43,004 nucleotides of DNA from an uncultured Bacteroidales bacterium (lineage in GTDB: Bacteria > Bacteroidota > Bacteroidia > Bacteroidales > Paludibacteraceae): positions 1 to 43,004 of the forward strand of contig CAMIZG010000014.1 of assembly GCA_946403215.1 (NCBI GenBank), written 5' to 3'. The notes below the pieces were generated by a model that saw only the letters and a list, made by a program, of their open reading frames with translations, did no database searches and was not told where the DNA came from. The number at the start of each line of letters is the position of its first letter. The first letter of the stretch is position 1. Shown in pieces: positions 8,116 through 15,442 of the stretch. A program made the translations under genes and the position numbers.

Positions 8116-9206
8116 TGCGGCGCAGGATAATTATCGGTATACTGATAGCGTGGACAACCCTGCCGGGTTTGTCCGCTGCCAAGTTGGACTCACTGCCCAA
8201 CTGGCCAGCCATGGGTATACCGGTAATTAACTACACCCCCGAAACAAACTGGGAGTTCGGAGCTGCCGCACAGGTGTACTTCAAGATATTCAGTCCGCGT
8301 ACCTCCATCATCCAAGTTGGCGGTGCCTACTCGCTCAACAAGCAGTGGTACGCCAACGTGCAAGGCACATTGTATTTCGGCAATCAGTTCCCCTGGCTCC
8401 TGCAGTTCCGCGCAGGCTATCGCAATTATCCGGACACCTACTACGGCACAGGCAACCAGCCTGACGCAGACGGTACATATGCGCGCACAGGAACGCCCTA
8501 CCAGTCGCAGCGCGCATATGCCTATGTGCAGCCGCTGTTTCACATCAAGCACAACTGGTACGTAGGGGCACACGCCGAGTATATGTGGGAGCGTACACGC
8601 ATGCAAAATACCGATGAGTCCGTCAAGATTGTAATGCCTGCCATCGGCATAACGGCACAGTACGACAGTCGTGATATCCTGTATTATCCTACCAAGGGAA
8701 TGTTCTTCAAGGCCACGGTCACTCACTACAACCGCATCTGGCTGGCCACCACCACGCTCACGCGTCTGCATGTTGACTGGCGTCACTTCGTACCCATCGG
8801 CAAGCACATAGTATGGTGCTATCAGGTACGCGCCGACATGGCTCTGGGCAGGGATATAGCCAATGCACCGTTTCAGATGTTACCCAGCATAGGCGGACAA
8901 GACCTGCTCAGGGGTATTCCCTATGGCATGTTCCGCGACAACACGATGCTCGTAGCGCAGACCGAGCTGCGTCTGCCGATATGGAAGTGGATCCGCGCCT
9001 GCGTATTTGCAGGAATAGGAGATGTGAACGATTATACGCACTGGCAGTGGGGACGCCCCAAAGCGGGTTACGGACTCGGATTGCGGCTGACCATCAACCG
9101 CGCCAAGATCAATATCCGCGCCGATGTCGCACGCAACAATATCTACCCAAAATGGAACGACATACGCGGCTACGGATTTTACCTAACCGCCACGGAAGCT
9201 TTCTGA
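8115..9206 (+). CDS. BamA/Omp85-type outer-membrane barrel without POTRA domains
   Basis: 363 residues. An N-terminal signal peptide (~1-22, ending SAA) is followed directly by alternating aromatic/polar beta strands typical of the bacterial surface antigen (Omp85) barrel. The GGQDLLRGIPYG segment (~250-262) matches the loop-6 (V/I)RG(F/Y) region that marks this family. The protein ends in ...YGFYLTATEAF with a C-terminal Phe, as expected for Bam-inserted barrels. No POTRA repeats fit between the signal peptide and the barrel, so it is unlikely to be BamA itself. It sits between frr and rsgA, overlapping frr by 1 bp. Role unknown. Confidence 0.8.
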   Translation: MRRRIIIGILIAWTTLPGLSAAKLDSLPNWPAMGIPVINYTPETNWEFGAAAQVYFKIFSPRTSIIQVGGAYSLNKQWYANVQGTLYFGNQFPWLLQFRAGYRNYPDTYYGTGNQPDADGTYARTGTPYQSQRAYAYVQPLFHIKHNWYVGAHAEYMWERTRMQNTDESVKIVMPAIGITAQYDSRDILYYPTKGMFFKATVTHYNRIWLATTTLTRLHVDWRHFVPIGKHIVWCYQVRADMALGRDIANAPFQMLPSIGGQDLLRGIPYGMFRDNTMLVAQTELRLPIWKWIRACVFAGIGDVNDYTHWQWGRPKAGYGLGLRLTINRAKINIRADVARNNIYPKWNDIRGYGFYLTATEAF

Positions 9207-9207
9207 C

Positions 9208-10128
9208 ATGGATAACGGATTAGTGATCAAATCAACAGGCAGCACGATCGGTGTTCAAACATCCGACGGCAGGAGTGTGGATTGCCATATCAAGGGCAAC
9301 CTGCGTATAGCCGGTATTCGATCGACCAATCCGGTGGCTGTAGGTGACCGTGTCAGCATAGAGACGCAGACCGACGGCACAACGTGGATAACGGCTATCC
9401 AGCCGCGGCAGAACTACATTATCCGCCGCAGCACGAACCTGAGCAAGCAGTCACACATATTGGCAGCAAACATCGACCGTGTGGCCCTGCTGGTGACCAT
9501 CAACCACCCAGTGACCTCCACCACGTTTATCGACCGCCTGCTTGCCACAGCCGAGGCCTACAGCGTGCCTGCCATGTTACTATTCAACAAGGTCGATCTG
9601 CTCGATGAGTGCGAGATGCAGCAGCTGACCGAACTGATCAACCTGTACACCCAACTCGGCTACCCGTCATTTGCCATCAGTGCCAAGTACGATGACATAG
9701 ACAGCCTCAAGCACGAATTCATCGGCAAAACGACATTGCTCAGCGGCAACTCTGGCGTAGGCAAATCCACACTGCTGAATGCCCTGTTCGGCGAGACGAT
9801 GACGCGCACTGCCGACATCAGCCGCGCACACGACAAGGGGATGCACACCACCACCTTCTCCGAGATGTACTTCCTGCCCGAGGGCGGTGCCATCATCGAC
9901 ACACCGGGTGTAAAAGGGTTCGGTACACTGGACATGCAGAAAGAGGAGGTGGGGCATTACTTCCGCGAGATCTTTGCGCAGAGCCGTCAGTGCCGTTACT
10001 CCAACTGCATCCATTGCGGCGAACCGGGCTGCGCCGTACTGCCCGAGGTGGGGCAATCAATTGCAATCTCGCGCTTTGACAGTTACCTGAGCATCCTCAA
10101 CGATGCCACCGAAGAAAAGTACCGCTAA
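9208..10128 (+). CDS. rsgA: Ribosome small-subunit GTPase RsgA
   Basis: 306 residues. Circularly permuted GTPase that checks late 30S maturation. Seen in order: an N-terminal OB-fold (~1-75), G4 NKVDL, G5 region SAKYDD, then G1 GNSGVGKST and G3 DTPGVKGF, which is the permuted order of the family. The C-terminal zinc motif C-x4-C-x-H-x5-C (CRYSNCIHCGEPGC) is intact. Starts one base after the barrel gene stop; the umuD-like gene starts 19 nt after its end. Confidence 0.95.
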   Translation: MDNGLVIKSTGSTIGVQTSDGRSVDCHIKGNLRIAGIRSTNPVAVGDRVSIETQTDGTTWITAIQPRQNYIIRRSTNLSKQSHILAANIDRVALLVTINHPVTSTTFIDRLLATAEAYSVPAMLLFNKVDLLDECEMQQLTELINLYTQLGYPSFAISAKYDDIDSLKHEFIGKTTLLSGNSGVGKSTLLNALFGETMTRTADISRAHDKGMHTTTFSEMYFLPEGGAIIDTPGVKGFGTLDMQKEEVGHYFREIFAQSRQCRYSNCIHCGEPGCAVLPEVGQSIAISRFDSYLSILNDATEEKYR

Positions 10129-10147
10129 CCCCACTCTCTTTATCCTT

Positions 10148-10585
10148 ATGTCCGAACAACTTACTCATCTCACTCAGGCAGACCAAGCGACACCGGAGTT
10201 GGTTCTGGCGGAGCATCTGCATGCAGGTTTTCCGTCGCCCGCATCCGATTGCACCGAGCGTATTGATATCACCCGAGAAATCATCCATCATCCGGAGACC
10301 ACTTTCTACGCCCGTATTGACGGCGACAGCATGCGCGATGCGGGTATCTTCAGCGGTGATCTGGTGGTGATCGACCGTTCGCTTCCCGCCTCTGACGGCG
10401 ACTATGTGGCAGCCTATATAGACGGTGAGTTTACCGTCAAGGAATTCCGTTTTGACCAGGCCGGGCAAAGTGCCTGGCTCGTGCCGCACAACCCCGCCTA
10501 CAGCCCCATCCGAGTGACCGAGGAAAACGCCTTTATCATCTGGGGCGTAATCACCCACACCATACACCATGTTCGCCCTGTGTGA
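10148..10585 (+). CDS. umuD: UmuD-like self-cleaving translesion factor (S24 family)
   Basis: 145 residues from ATG 10148; a longer start at 10103 would overlap rsgA by 26 bp. UmuD is processed to UmuD', the partner of the UmuC polymerase. Seen: Ala26-Gly27 followed by FPSP, matching the UmuD cleavage-site context; catalytic Ser61 in GDSM and Lys98 in EFTVKEF, spaced as in E. coli UmuD. It lacks any DNA-binding domain, so it is not LexA. Overlaps umuC by 17 bp. There is no room for an own promoter upstream, so it appears to be carried on the uvrD-rsgA transcript. Confidence 0.92.
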   Translation: MSEQLTHLTQADQATPELVLAEHLHAGFPSPASDCTERIDITREIIHHPETTFYARIDGDSMRDAGIFSGDLVVIDRSLPASDGDYVAAYIDGEFTVKEFRFDQAGQSAWLVPHNPAYSPIRVTEENAFIIWGVITHTIHHVRPV

Positions 10586-11831
10586 CTGCAATAACTTCTT
10601 CGTATCCTGCGAGCGGGTGTTCCGTCCCGATCTACGCGACAAGCCCGTTGTTGTCCTGTCCGGTAACGACGGCTGTGTTGTGGCGCGCAGCAACGAGGTG
10701 AAGCAGCTGGGCATCAAGATGGGTGTCCCGTTCTATCAGATCAAGCCGCTGGCGGAAAAGTACGGTATAGTGCACTTCTCATCTAACTTTCCGCTGTACG
10801 GCGACTTGTCGTCACGAATCATGCGTACGCTTGCCCGCCATACGCCCTATCTGGAGCAGTACTCGATCGACGAGGCGTTCCTCGACCTGAGCCACCTGCC
10901 TGACACCAGCTCCATGCATGCGCTGTGCGTGCGCCTGCGCGCGGATATACTAAAGGGTATAGGCTTGCCTGTATCGTTTGGCATAGCTCCCACCAAGACG
11001 CTCTGCAAGGTGGCAGCGGACTACGCCAAGCACTACGCCGGCTACCGAGGCGTATGTGCCATGGATACACCCGACAAACGCATCATAGCCCTGAAGGATT
11101 ATCCCGTGGAAGATGTGTGGGGTATCGGGCGCCGCTCAACCGCCAAGCTGCAAGCAGCGGGCATAACCACAGCACTGCAGTTCGCCGAGCACTCGGAGAC
11201 CTTTGCGCGTAACCTGCTTAACCAGCCCGGCGTGAACACATGGCGCGAACTTAACGGCGAAGCATGCATCGAGACCACCGACCTGCCGGAGAAGCAGACG
11301 ATCACCTGTTCACGCACCTTTGCTCATCCGGTGACCGACCTTAATCTGCTGGAGCAGGCACTGGCGGAGTTCTGCGACAACGTGGCTCGCAAGCTCCGCT
11401 CGCAGCACTCTGTATGCCGTCAGATGCTGGTGTTTGTGCACACGTCGCGGTTCAATGACGATGTTCGCTTTATCCAGCAGACCATCACCTTTGCTATCCC
11501 TACTGCCAATACGCAGGAGATGACCGCGGCACTGCTGCGTACGGTGTGCGGACAATGGCGGCCGGAGACGCCCTACAAACGTGCCGGAGTGATCCTGATG
11601 TCGATTGAGTCGGATAACGGCGTGCAGCAGGCACTGTTTGACACACGCGACCGCGAGCGCGACCAACGACTGCAACAAGCGCTCGACCTGATCAATAACC
11701 GACATGGGAAACGAACCGTGGGATTCACACCGAACATACCGACGGACAAGGCAGCCGGACTATACAATATCGGAGCCAAAAGCCCGGCGTACACCACCCG
11801 GCTGCAAGATATAATTACTCTAAAATGCTGA
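10569..11831 (+). CDS. umuC: Y-family DNA polymerase V subunit UmuC
   Basis: 420 residues, the length of E. coli UmuC. Translesion DNA polymerase. Seen: palm motif FALCDCNNFFVSCERVF with the first metal-binding Asp, then YSIDEAFLDL with the catalytic SIDE-type acidic pair, GIAPTKTLCKVAADYAK, the HhH-like DVWGIGRRS, and a UmuC C-terminal little-finger/DUF4113-like region ending RHGKRTVGFTPN. ATG overlaps the umuD end. Ends 17 bp from the convergent DUF5715 gene with no visible terminator between them. Confidence 0.95.
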   Translation: MFALCDCNNFFVSCERVFRPDLRDKPVVVLSGNDGCVVARSNEVKQLGIKMGVPFYQIKPLAEKYGIVHFSSNFPLYGDLSSRIMRTLARHTPYLEQYSIDEAFLDLSHLPDTSSMHALCVRLRADILKGIGLPVSFGIAPTKTLCKVAADYAKHYAGYRGVCAMDTPDKRIIALKDYPVEDVWGIGRRSTAKLQAAGITTALQFAEHSETFARNLLNQPGVNTWRELNGEACIETTDLPEKQTITCSRTFAHPVTDLNLLEQALAEFCDNVARKLRSQHSVCRQMLVFVHTSRFNDDVRFIQQTITFAIPTANTQEMTAALLRTVCGQWRPETPYKRAGVILMSIESDNGVQQALFDTRDRERDQRLQQALDLINNRHGKRTVGFTPNIPTDKAAGLYNIGAKSPAYTTRLQDIITLKC

Positions 11832-11847
11832 CTGACCGACGGCTATC

Positions 11848-12552
11848 CTACTGCCGCACGGTGACATGGAAACATGACTGCTTGGCCTCGTACTTGACGT
11901 AGATCTTACCGGCACGCTGATGGTTGAGCAGTACCTGTCCGAGTACGAGTTTGAGATTATCCTCGTGCATATAATCGCACGTGCGCGTTACCTTGTCAAA
12001 GCGCATATATGCCAAGTCGAATGTAGTGCCGTAGCAGTGACAGCTCTGCGTCACGGAGTTGATGTTCCCGCTACGCTGCAGGTACTTGATATCCTGCTGC
12101 GTACGCAGGATGGACGTAACGTAGAACCTGTAGTGGGGAAGTTGGTTGCGGCTGAGTATATCCGCCCACTCATCGCCTATATCATCCAGTTCGCGTTTGG
12201 CAGAGGGGATAAGGTAAGGCACAGAGTGGGTCAGGCTGTCAACGATGTAGTTGCTGTTCGTTTTGACCTCCACGAGTTTGGAGCGCATGCCAGCAGCATC
12301 CTCGCGGTTCTTGGGCGGACGGGGCAGACCGATACGGCTAGCCACAGCGTGTTGTCTGGACTGCAGGTCATTGAACTTGGCCTTGTAACTGAATGTGCGT
12401 CCGGGATAGGCTACCCGGTTCGTCTCGGCTATCTCGGTTTCCTGCTCCTGCGGCCTACTCTCCCGAGAGCACGACAGCAGCAACGGCAAACTTAGCAGCA
12501 TGACAACTGCAACGATGCTTATCGGCTTCAATGCTTGGTACGCTTTGCTCAT
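11848..12552 (-). CDS. DUF5715 lipoprotein with M15/VanX-like metal motif
   Basis: 234 residues. Lipoprotein signal with lipobox LLSC (Cys28). The body matches my recollection of DUF5715: LTHSVPYLIPSA, VTSILRTQQD, then SCHCYGTTFDLAY. The last contains S170-x-H172-x2-G175-x3-D179, the spacing of the M15/VanX SxHxxGxAxD motif (Thr for Ala); Arg150 and His229 (FHVTV) could be the other active-site residues. A zinc-dependent cell-wall peptidase is therefore a reasonable inference, not shown. The ATG directly follows the ftsW stop codon, so it is coupled to the septal/elongation flippase-like polymerase, which fits an envelope role. Confidence 0.75.
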   Translation of the reverse strand: MSKAYQALKPISIVAVVMLLSLPLLLSCSRESRPQEQETEIAETNRVAYPGRTFSYKAKFNDLQSRQHAVASRIGLPRPPKNREDAAGMRSKLVEVKTNSNYIVDSLTHSVPYLIPSAKRELDDIGDEWADILSRNQLPHYRFYVTSILRTQQDIKYLQRSGNINSVTQSCHCYGTTFDLAYMRFDKVTRTCDYMHEDNLKLVLGQVLLNHQRAGKIYVKYEAKQSCFHVTVRQ

Positions 12553-13800
12553 CTATCCCTCCAGATTTATCTCCGGCACCTCTTCGTAGGAGTCGGCACG
12601 CGACTGCTCGATCTGCGCCTGCATCTCGTTCTGCTCACGGCTCACGCACATCAGTATGGCGAAGTACAAACTGGTCACCAGCACCGATGTACCGCCGCGC
12701 GACACCATGGGCAACGGCTGACCGGTCACCGGCCCCATACCCACCGCCACAGCCATCGACACAAACGCCTGGCTGGTAAGCATCAGTGCAAGCCCCATTA
12801 CCATAAGCATGGCACCATAGTCAGCGTACTTCGATGAGGTGTAGCACGCCCGGAACAGAATAACCACATACAGCACTATCAGCACCAGTGCGCCTATAAA
12901 GCCCGTCTCCTCCACAATGATGGCGAATATATAATCGGCATATGCCAGGGGCAGGAAGTTACGCTCCACACTGTTGCCTGGCAACACACCCAGGGGCGAT
13001 GCTCCGCCACGGGCGATAGCCAGGGTGGCATGGGTGCGCTGGTAGTCGTCATCGGCATCAGCCACACCATCATCGGCCATGAACTTGTCAATGCGTCCTA
13101 CCCAGGTAATAGCGCGCTTGAACGGACCGCCCAGCTTGCGGTGGGCACGAACAAAGCCGAACTCCACAATAAAGTACCCCGACACCAGCATAATCACGGC
13201 TATAGCCAGGATACCACCTAAGTACTTAAGCGGCACACGCGCCAAGAACCACATCAGGAACACTACGCCTGACAGCAGTAGCGCCGTGGACAGGTTGCCC
13301 AACAAGATAGGAAAGATGATGAGCGCGGACAAGGCCAGCGTGCGGTAGAACTCGCGGACCAGCTCCTGCTGATCATGCGCCATCGACAGGCGGTCAGCCA
13401 CCACAATGATCAGTCCTAACTTAGCCAACTCCGAGGGCTGGAAGCTGAATCCGAAGATCTTGAACCAACGCTCAGCATCGTTGATGTTACTGACAAACGG
13501 GTTGCCCGGGATGATCATCAGGTAGAGGCATACAACAGCCAAGCCAAACAGCGCGTAGCCGCCGTAGCGCACAATCTTCGACGGAAAGAGCTGCACCACA
13601 AATCCTATAGCCGCACCTATCAGAATAAATCGCACCTGATGCCACACCGGTCCCAGCAAGCTGCCGGACTTGAAGGTCAAGGTGCTCGAGGCCGAGAACA
13701 GCTCAATCACGGCAAACACCACCAGCAGGATGAACACCGTCCAGTAGGTTTTGTCAATATACTTGAGCTTGCGCCTGATTATATCCAATCCTTTCTCCAT
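12553..13800 (-). CDS. ftsW: SEDS peptidoglycan polymerase, FtsW type
   Basis: 415 residues with about ten membrane helices. SEDS-family glycosyltransferase that polymerises lipid II with a partner class b PBP. Seen: ASSTL after helix 1, DAERWFKIFGFSFQPSELAKLGLI (the family's RW...QPSE block), YQRTHATLAIARGG and the C-terminal LPMVSRGGTSVL. FtsW rather than RodA is preferred because it follows murD, but sequence alone does not settle this. A C-terminal cytoplasmic tail of ~30 acidic residues ends in PEINLEG. Confidence 0.9.
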   Translation of the reverse strand: MEKGLDIIRRKLKYIDKTYWTVFILLVVFAVIELFSASSTLTFKSGSLLGPVWHQVRFILIGAAIGFVVQLFPSKIVRYGGYALFGLAVVCLYLMIIPGNPFVSNINDAERWFKIFGFSFQPSELAKLGLIIVVADRLSMAHDQQELVREFYRTLALSALIIFPILLGNLSTALLLSGVVFLMWFLARVPLKYLGGILAIAVIMLVSGYFIVEFGFVRAHRKLGGPFKRAITWVGRIDKFMADDGVADADDDYQRTHATLAIARGGASPLGVLPGNSVERNFLPLAYADYIFAIIVEETGFIGALVLIVLYVVILFRACYTSSKYADYGAMLMVMGLALMLTSQAFVSMAVAVGMGPVTGQPLPMVSRGGTSVLVTSLYFAILMCVSREQNEMQAQIEQSRADSYEEVPEINLEG

Positions 13801-13809
13801 ATCGTGCTT

Positions 13810-15186
13810 TTACAGGTTTCTTACGGCTTGCATGAACTGTTCGCCGCGGTCCTCGTACGACTTGAACAGGTCAAAACTTGCGCAGCAGGGACTGAGCAGC
13901 ACCGTATCTCCGTCGCGTGCCGCGTCGTAGCAGGCCCGCACGGCATCCGCCAACGTGTGGGTGTCGATGTAGCGTTTCGGGCCGTCGGGAGAGTAGCCGA
14001 GTGCGCTGAAATGCTCCACCAGCTTCTCGTTATGCAGTCCCATGAACACCAGCGTGTGGCATTTCTGCTTCACCAGTTCATCAATCTCGCTATAGTCGTT
14101 ACCTTTATCTTTGCCACCCAGGATAAGTACAGTGGGTGTGGTCATGGCCTCTAGCGCATACCAGCACGAGTTGACGTTCGTAGCCTTGCTGTCGTTGATC
14201 CAGCGCACGCCACGCACCGTGGATACGTACTGCAAACGGTGCTCGACGCCCGCGAACTGCGTCAGGCTCTCGCGGATAACGTCATTGGGAATTTGCAGCA
14301 GTTGTGCCGCTATAGCCGCAGCCATCGAGTTGTACCGGTTGTGCTTACCCTTGAGGGACAGCCGGTCTGCAGGCAGCTCCATCTTATCCTGCGCATTCAC
14401 CACCATCGTCTCATGCTCTATATATGCCACATTATGCACAGGCTGCGTGCTGACGGCTGATGATTGAGCGCTGCCATCTCCAAACGGATAGAGCGTAGCG
14501 GCAGGCTGAAGTTTGGCTATCTCGCGATTAAGCACCGCATCACCGCTCCAGTAGATCAAGGCATCCTCTTTGCGCTGGTTGCGCGTGATGCGCATCTTGG
14601 CGTTGATGTAGTTCTGGAACTCAAAGTTGTAGCGATCAAGATGATCGGGCGTGATGTTCAGCAGAATGGCTATGTTTGCACGGAAGTCGTACATGTTATC
14701 CAGCTGGAACGACGACAGTTCAATCACGTAGTACTGCCTGTCGTGCTCAGCCACTTGCAGCGCGAGCGAGTGACCTATGTTGCCTGCCAACCCGACATCC
14801 AGTCCGGCGCGGCATAGTATGTCGTAGATGAGCGAGGTCGTGGTGGTCTTGCCGTTCGATCCGGTGATGCATACCATTTTCGCACGGGTGTAGCGCGCTG
14901 CAAACTCTATCTCTGACAGGATGGGTGTACCTTGCTTGATCAGCGCACTGACCATAGGTGCACTATCAGGTATACCGGGCGACTTAACCACCTCGTCGGC
15001 ATTCATGATGCGCCCGGCTGTATGCTGTCCGCTCTCGTAGGGTATATTATGCTGCTCCAACAGAGCAATATACTGCGGCTTGACGGCACCCATGTCGCTC
15101 ACAAACACCTCATAACCTTGCGCTTGGGCCAGTATAGCAGCACCCACACCGCTCTCGCCGGCACCCAATATGACCATCCGTTTCAT
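13810..15186 (-). CDS. murD: UDP-MurNAc-L-Ala:D-Glu ligase MurD
   Basis: 458 residues from ATG 15186 (MKRMVILGAGESG), the usual Mur N terminus; ATG 15192 and 15198 are in frame but almost at the predicted transcription start (~15201). Adds D-Glu to the peptidoglycan precursor in the cytoplasm. Seen: ATP loop ITGSNGKTTTTSL, ELSSFQLD, NITPDHLDRY, and the C-terminal domain block WINDSKATN and LILGGKDKGNDY. Three heptad repeat units are embedded at residues ~242-249 (QSSAVST). Followed by ftsW after 9 bp; mraY upstream and murG/murC downstream are absent, so the dcw cluster is split here. Confidence 0.95.
   Translation of the reverse strand: MKRMVILGAGESGVGAAILAQAQGYEVFVSDMGAVKPQYIALLEQHNIPYESGQHTAGRIMNADEVVKSPGIPDSAPMVSALIKQGTPILSEIEFAARYTRAKMVCITGSNGKTTTTSLIYDILCRAGLDVGLAGNIGHSLALQVAEHDRQYYVIELSSFQLDNMYDFRANIAILLNITPDHLDRYNFEFQNYINAKMRITRNQRKEDALIYWSGDAVLNREIAKLQPAATLYPFGDGSAQSSAVSTQPVHNVAYIEHETMVVNAQDKMELPADRLSLKGKHNRYNSMAAAIAAQLLQIPNDVIRESLTQFAGVEHRLQYVSTVRGVRWINDSKATNVNSCWYALEAMTTPTVLILGGKDKGNDYSEIDELVKQKCHTLVFMGLHNEKLVEHFSALGYSPDGPKRYIDTHTLADAVRACYDAARDGDTVLLSPCCASFDLFKSYEDRGEQFMQAVRNL
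14441..14461. repeat. Heptad repeat, three units, inside murD
   Basis: Units ggctgcg, tgctgac, ggctgat in 7-bp phase. On the coding strand they read (A/G)TCAGC(C/A)-type heptads, like those in rlmI. Total 21 bp, so the frame is kept; it encodes a Ser/Ala/Gln-rich linker. Confidence 0.55.
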
Positions 15187-15207
15187 ATCCATCAACATTT
15201 AGCGATA

Positions 15208-15239
15208 CAAAGATACAACAAAAATTGCACATTTGCAAG
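15208..15239 (-). promoter_or_regulatory. Promoter of the murD-ftsW operon
   Basis: Reverse strand CTTG (15239-15236), 20-bp spacer, TATCTTTG (15215-15208). Predicted start near 15201. Confidence 0.7.
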
Positions 15240-15384
15240 TTTTTCGCAAAAAATATCGTATTTTGTGGAACAAAATAAAAGTTTGTGTATAAGAAAATGT
15301 CAACGCAACTGACTTTTTCAGGGCGTTCACCTTATGCTTGCATTACGGCACACAGAACAAGCGCAGTGGCGTGCCGGAGGATAC

Positions 15385-15420
15385 AACAAAGGAGCGTGCC
15401 GGATGACACGCTCCCTTGTT
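15385..15420 (-). terminator. Probable terminator of secDF
   Basis: Stem GGAGCGTG (15391-15398) / CACGCTCC (15407-15414) with 8-nt loop, extended by AACAA/TTGTT across one mismatch. It sits 23 bp past the secDF stop. Read leftward it is followed by only a weak T-rich tract. The rest of 15240-15384 holds no gene I can support. Confidence 0.6.
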
Positions 15421-15442
15421 CATAACCTACGAGGCTATATTA

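Noticed and set aside
15240..15384. Possible small RNA or promoter between murD and secDF (TTTG at 15232, TATTTTG at 15259)
   Set aside because: The -7 element is incomplete and the spacer is 23 bp; no terminator on the + strand other than the secDF hairpin supports a separate transcript.
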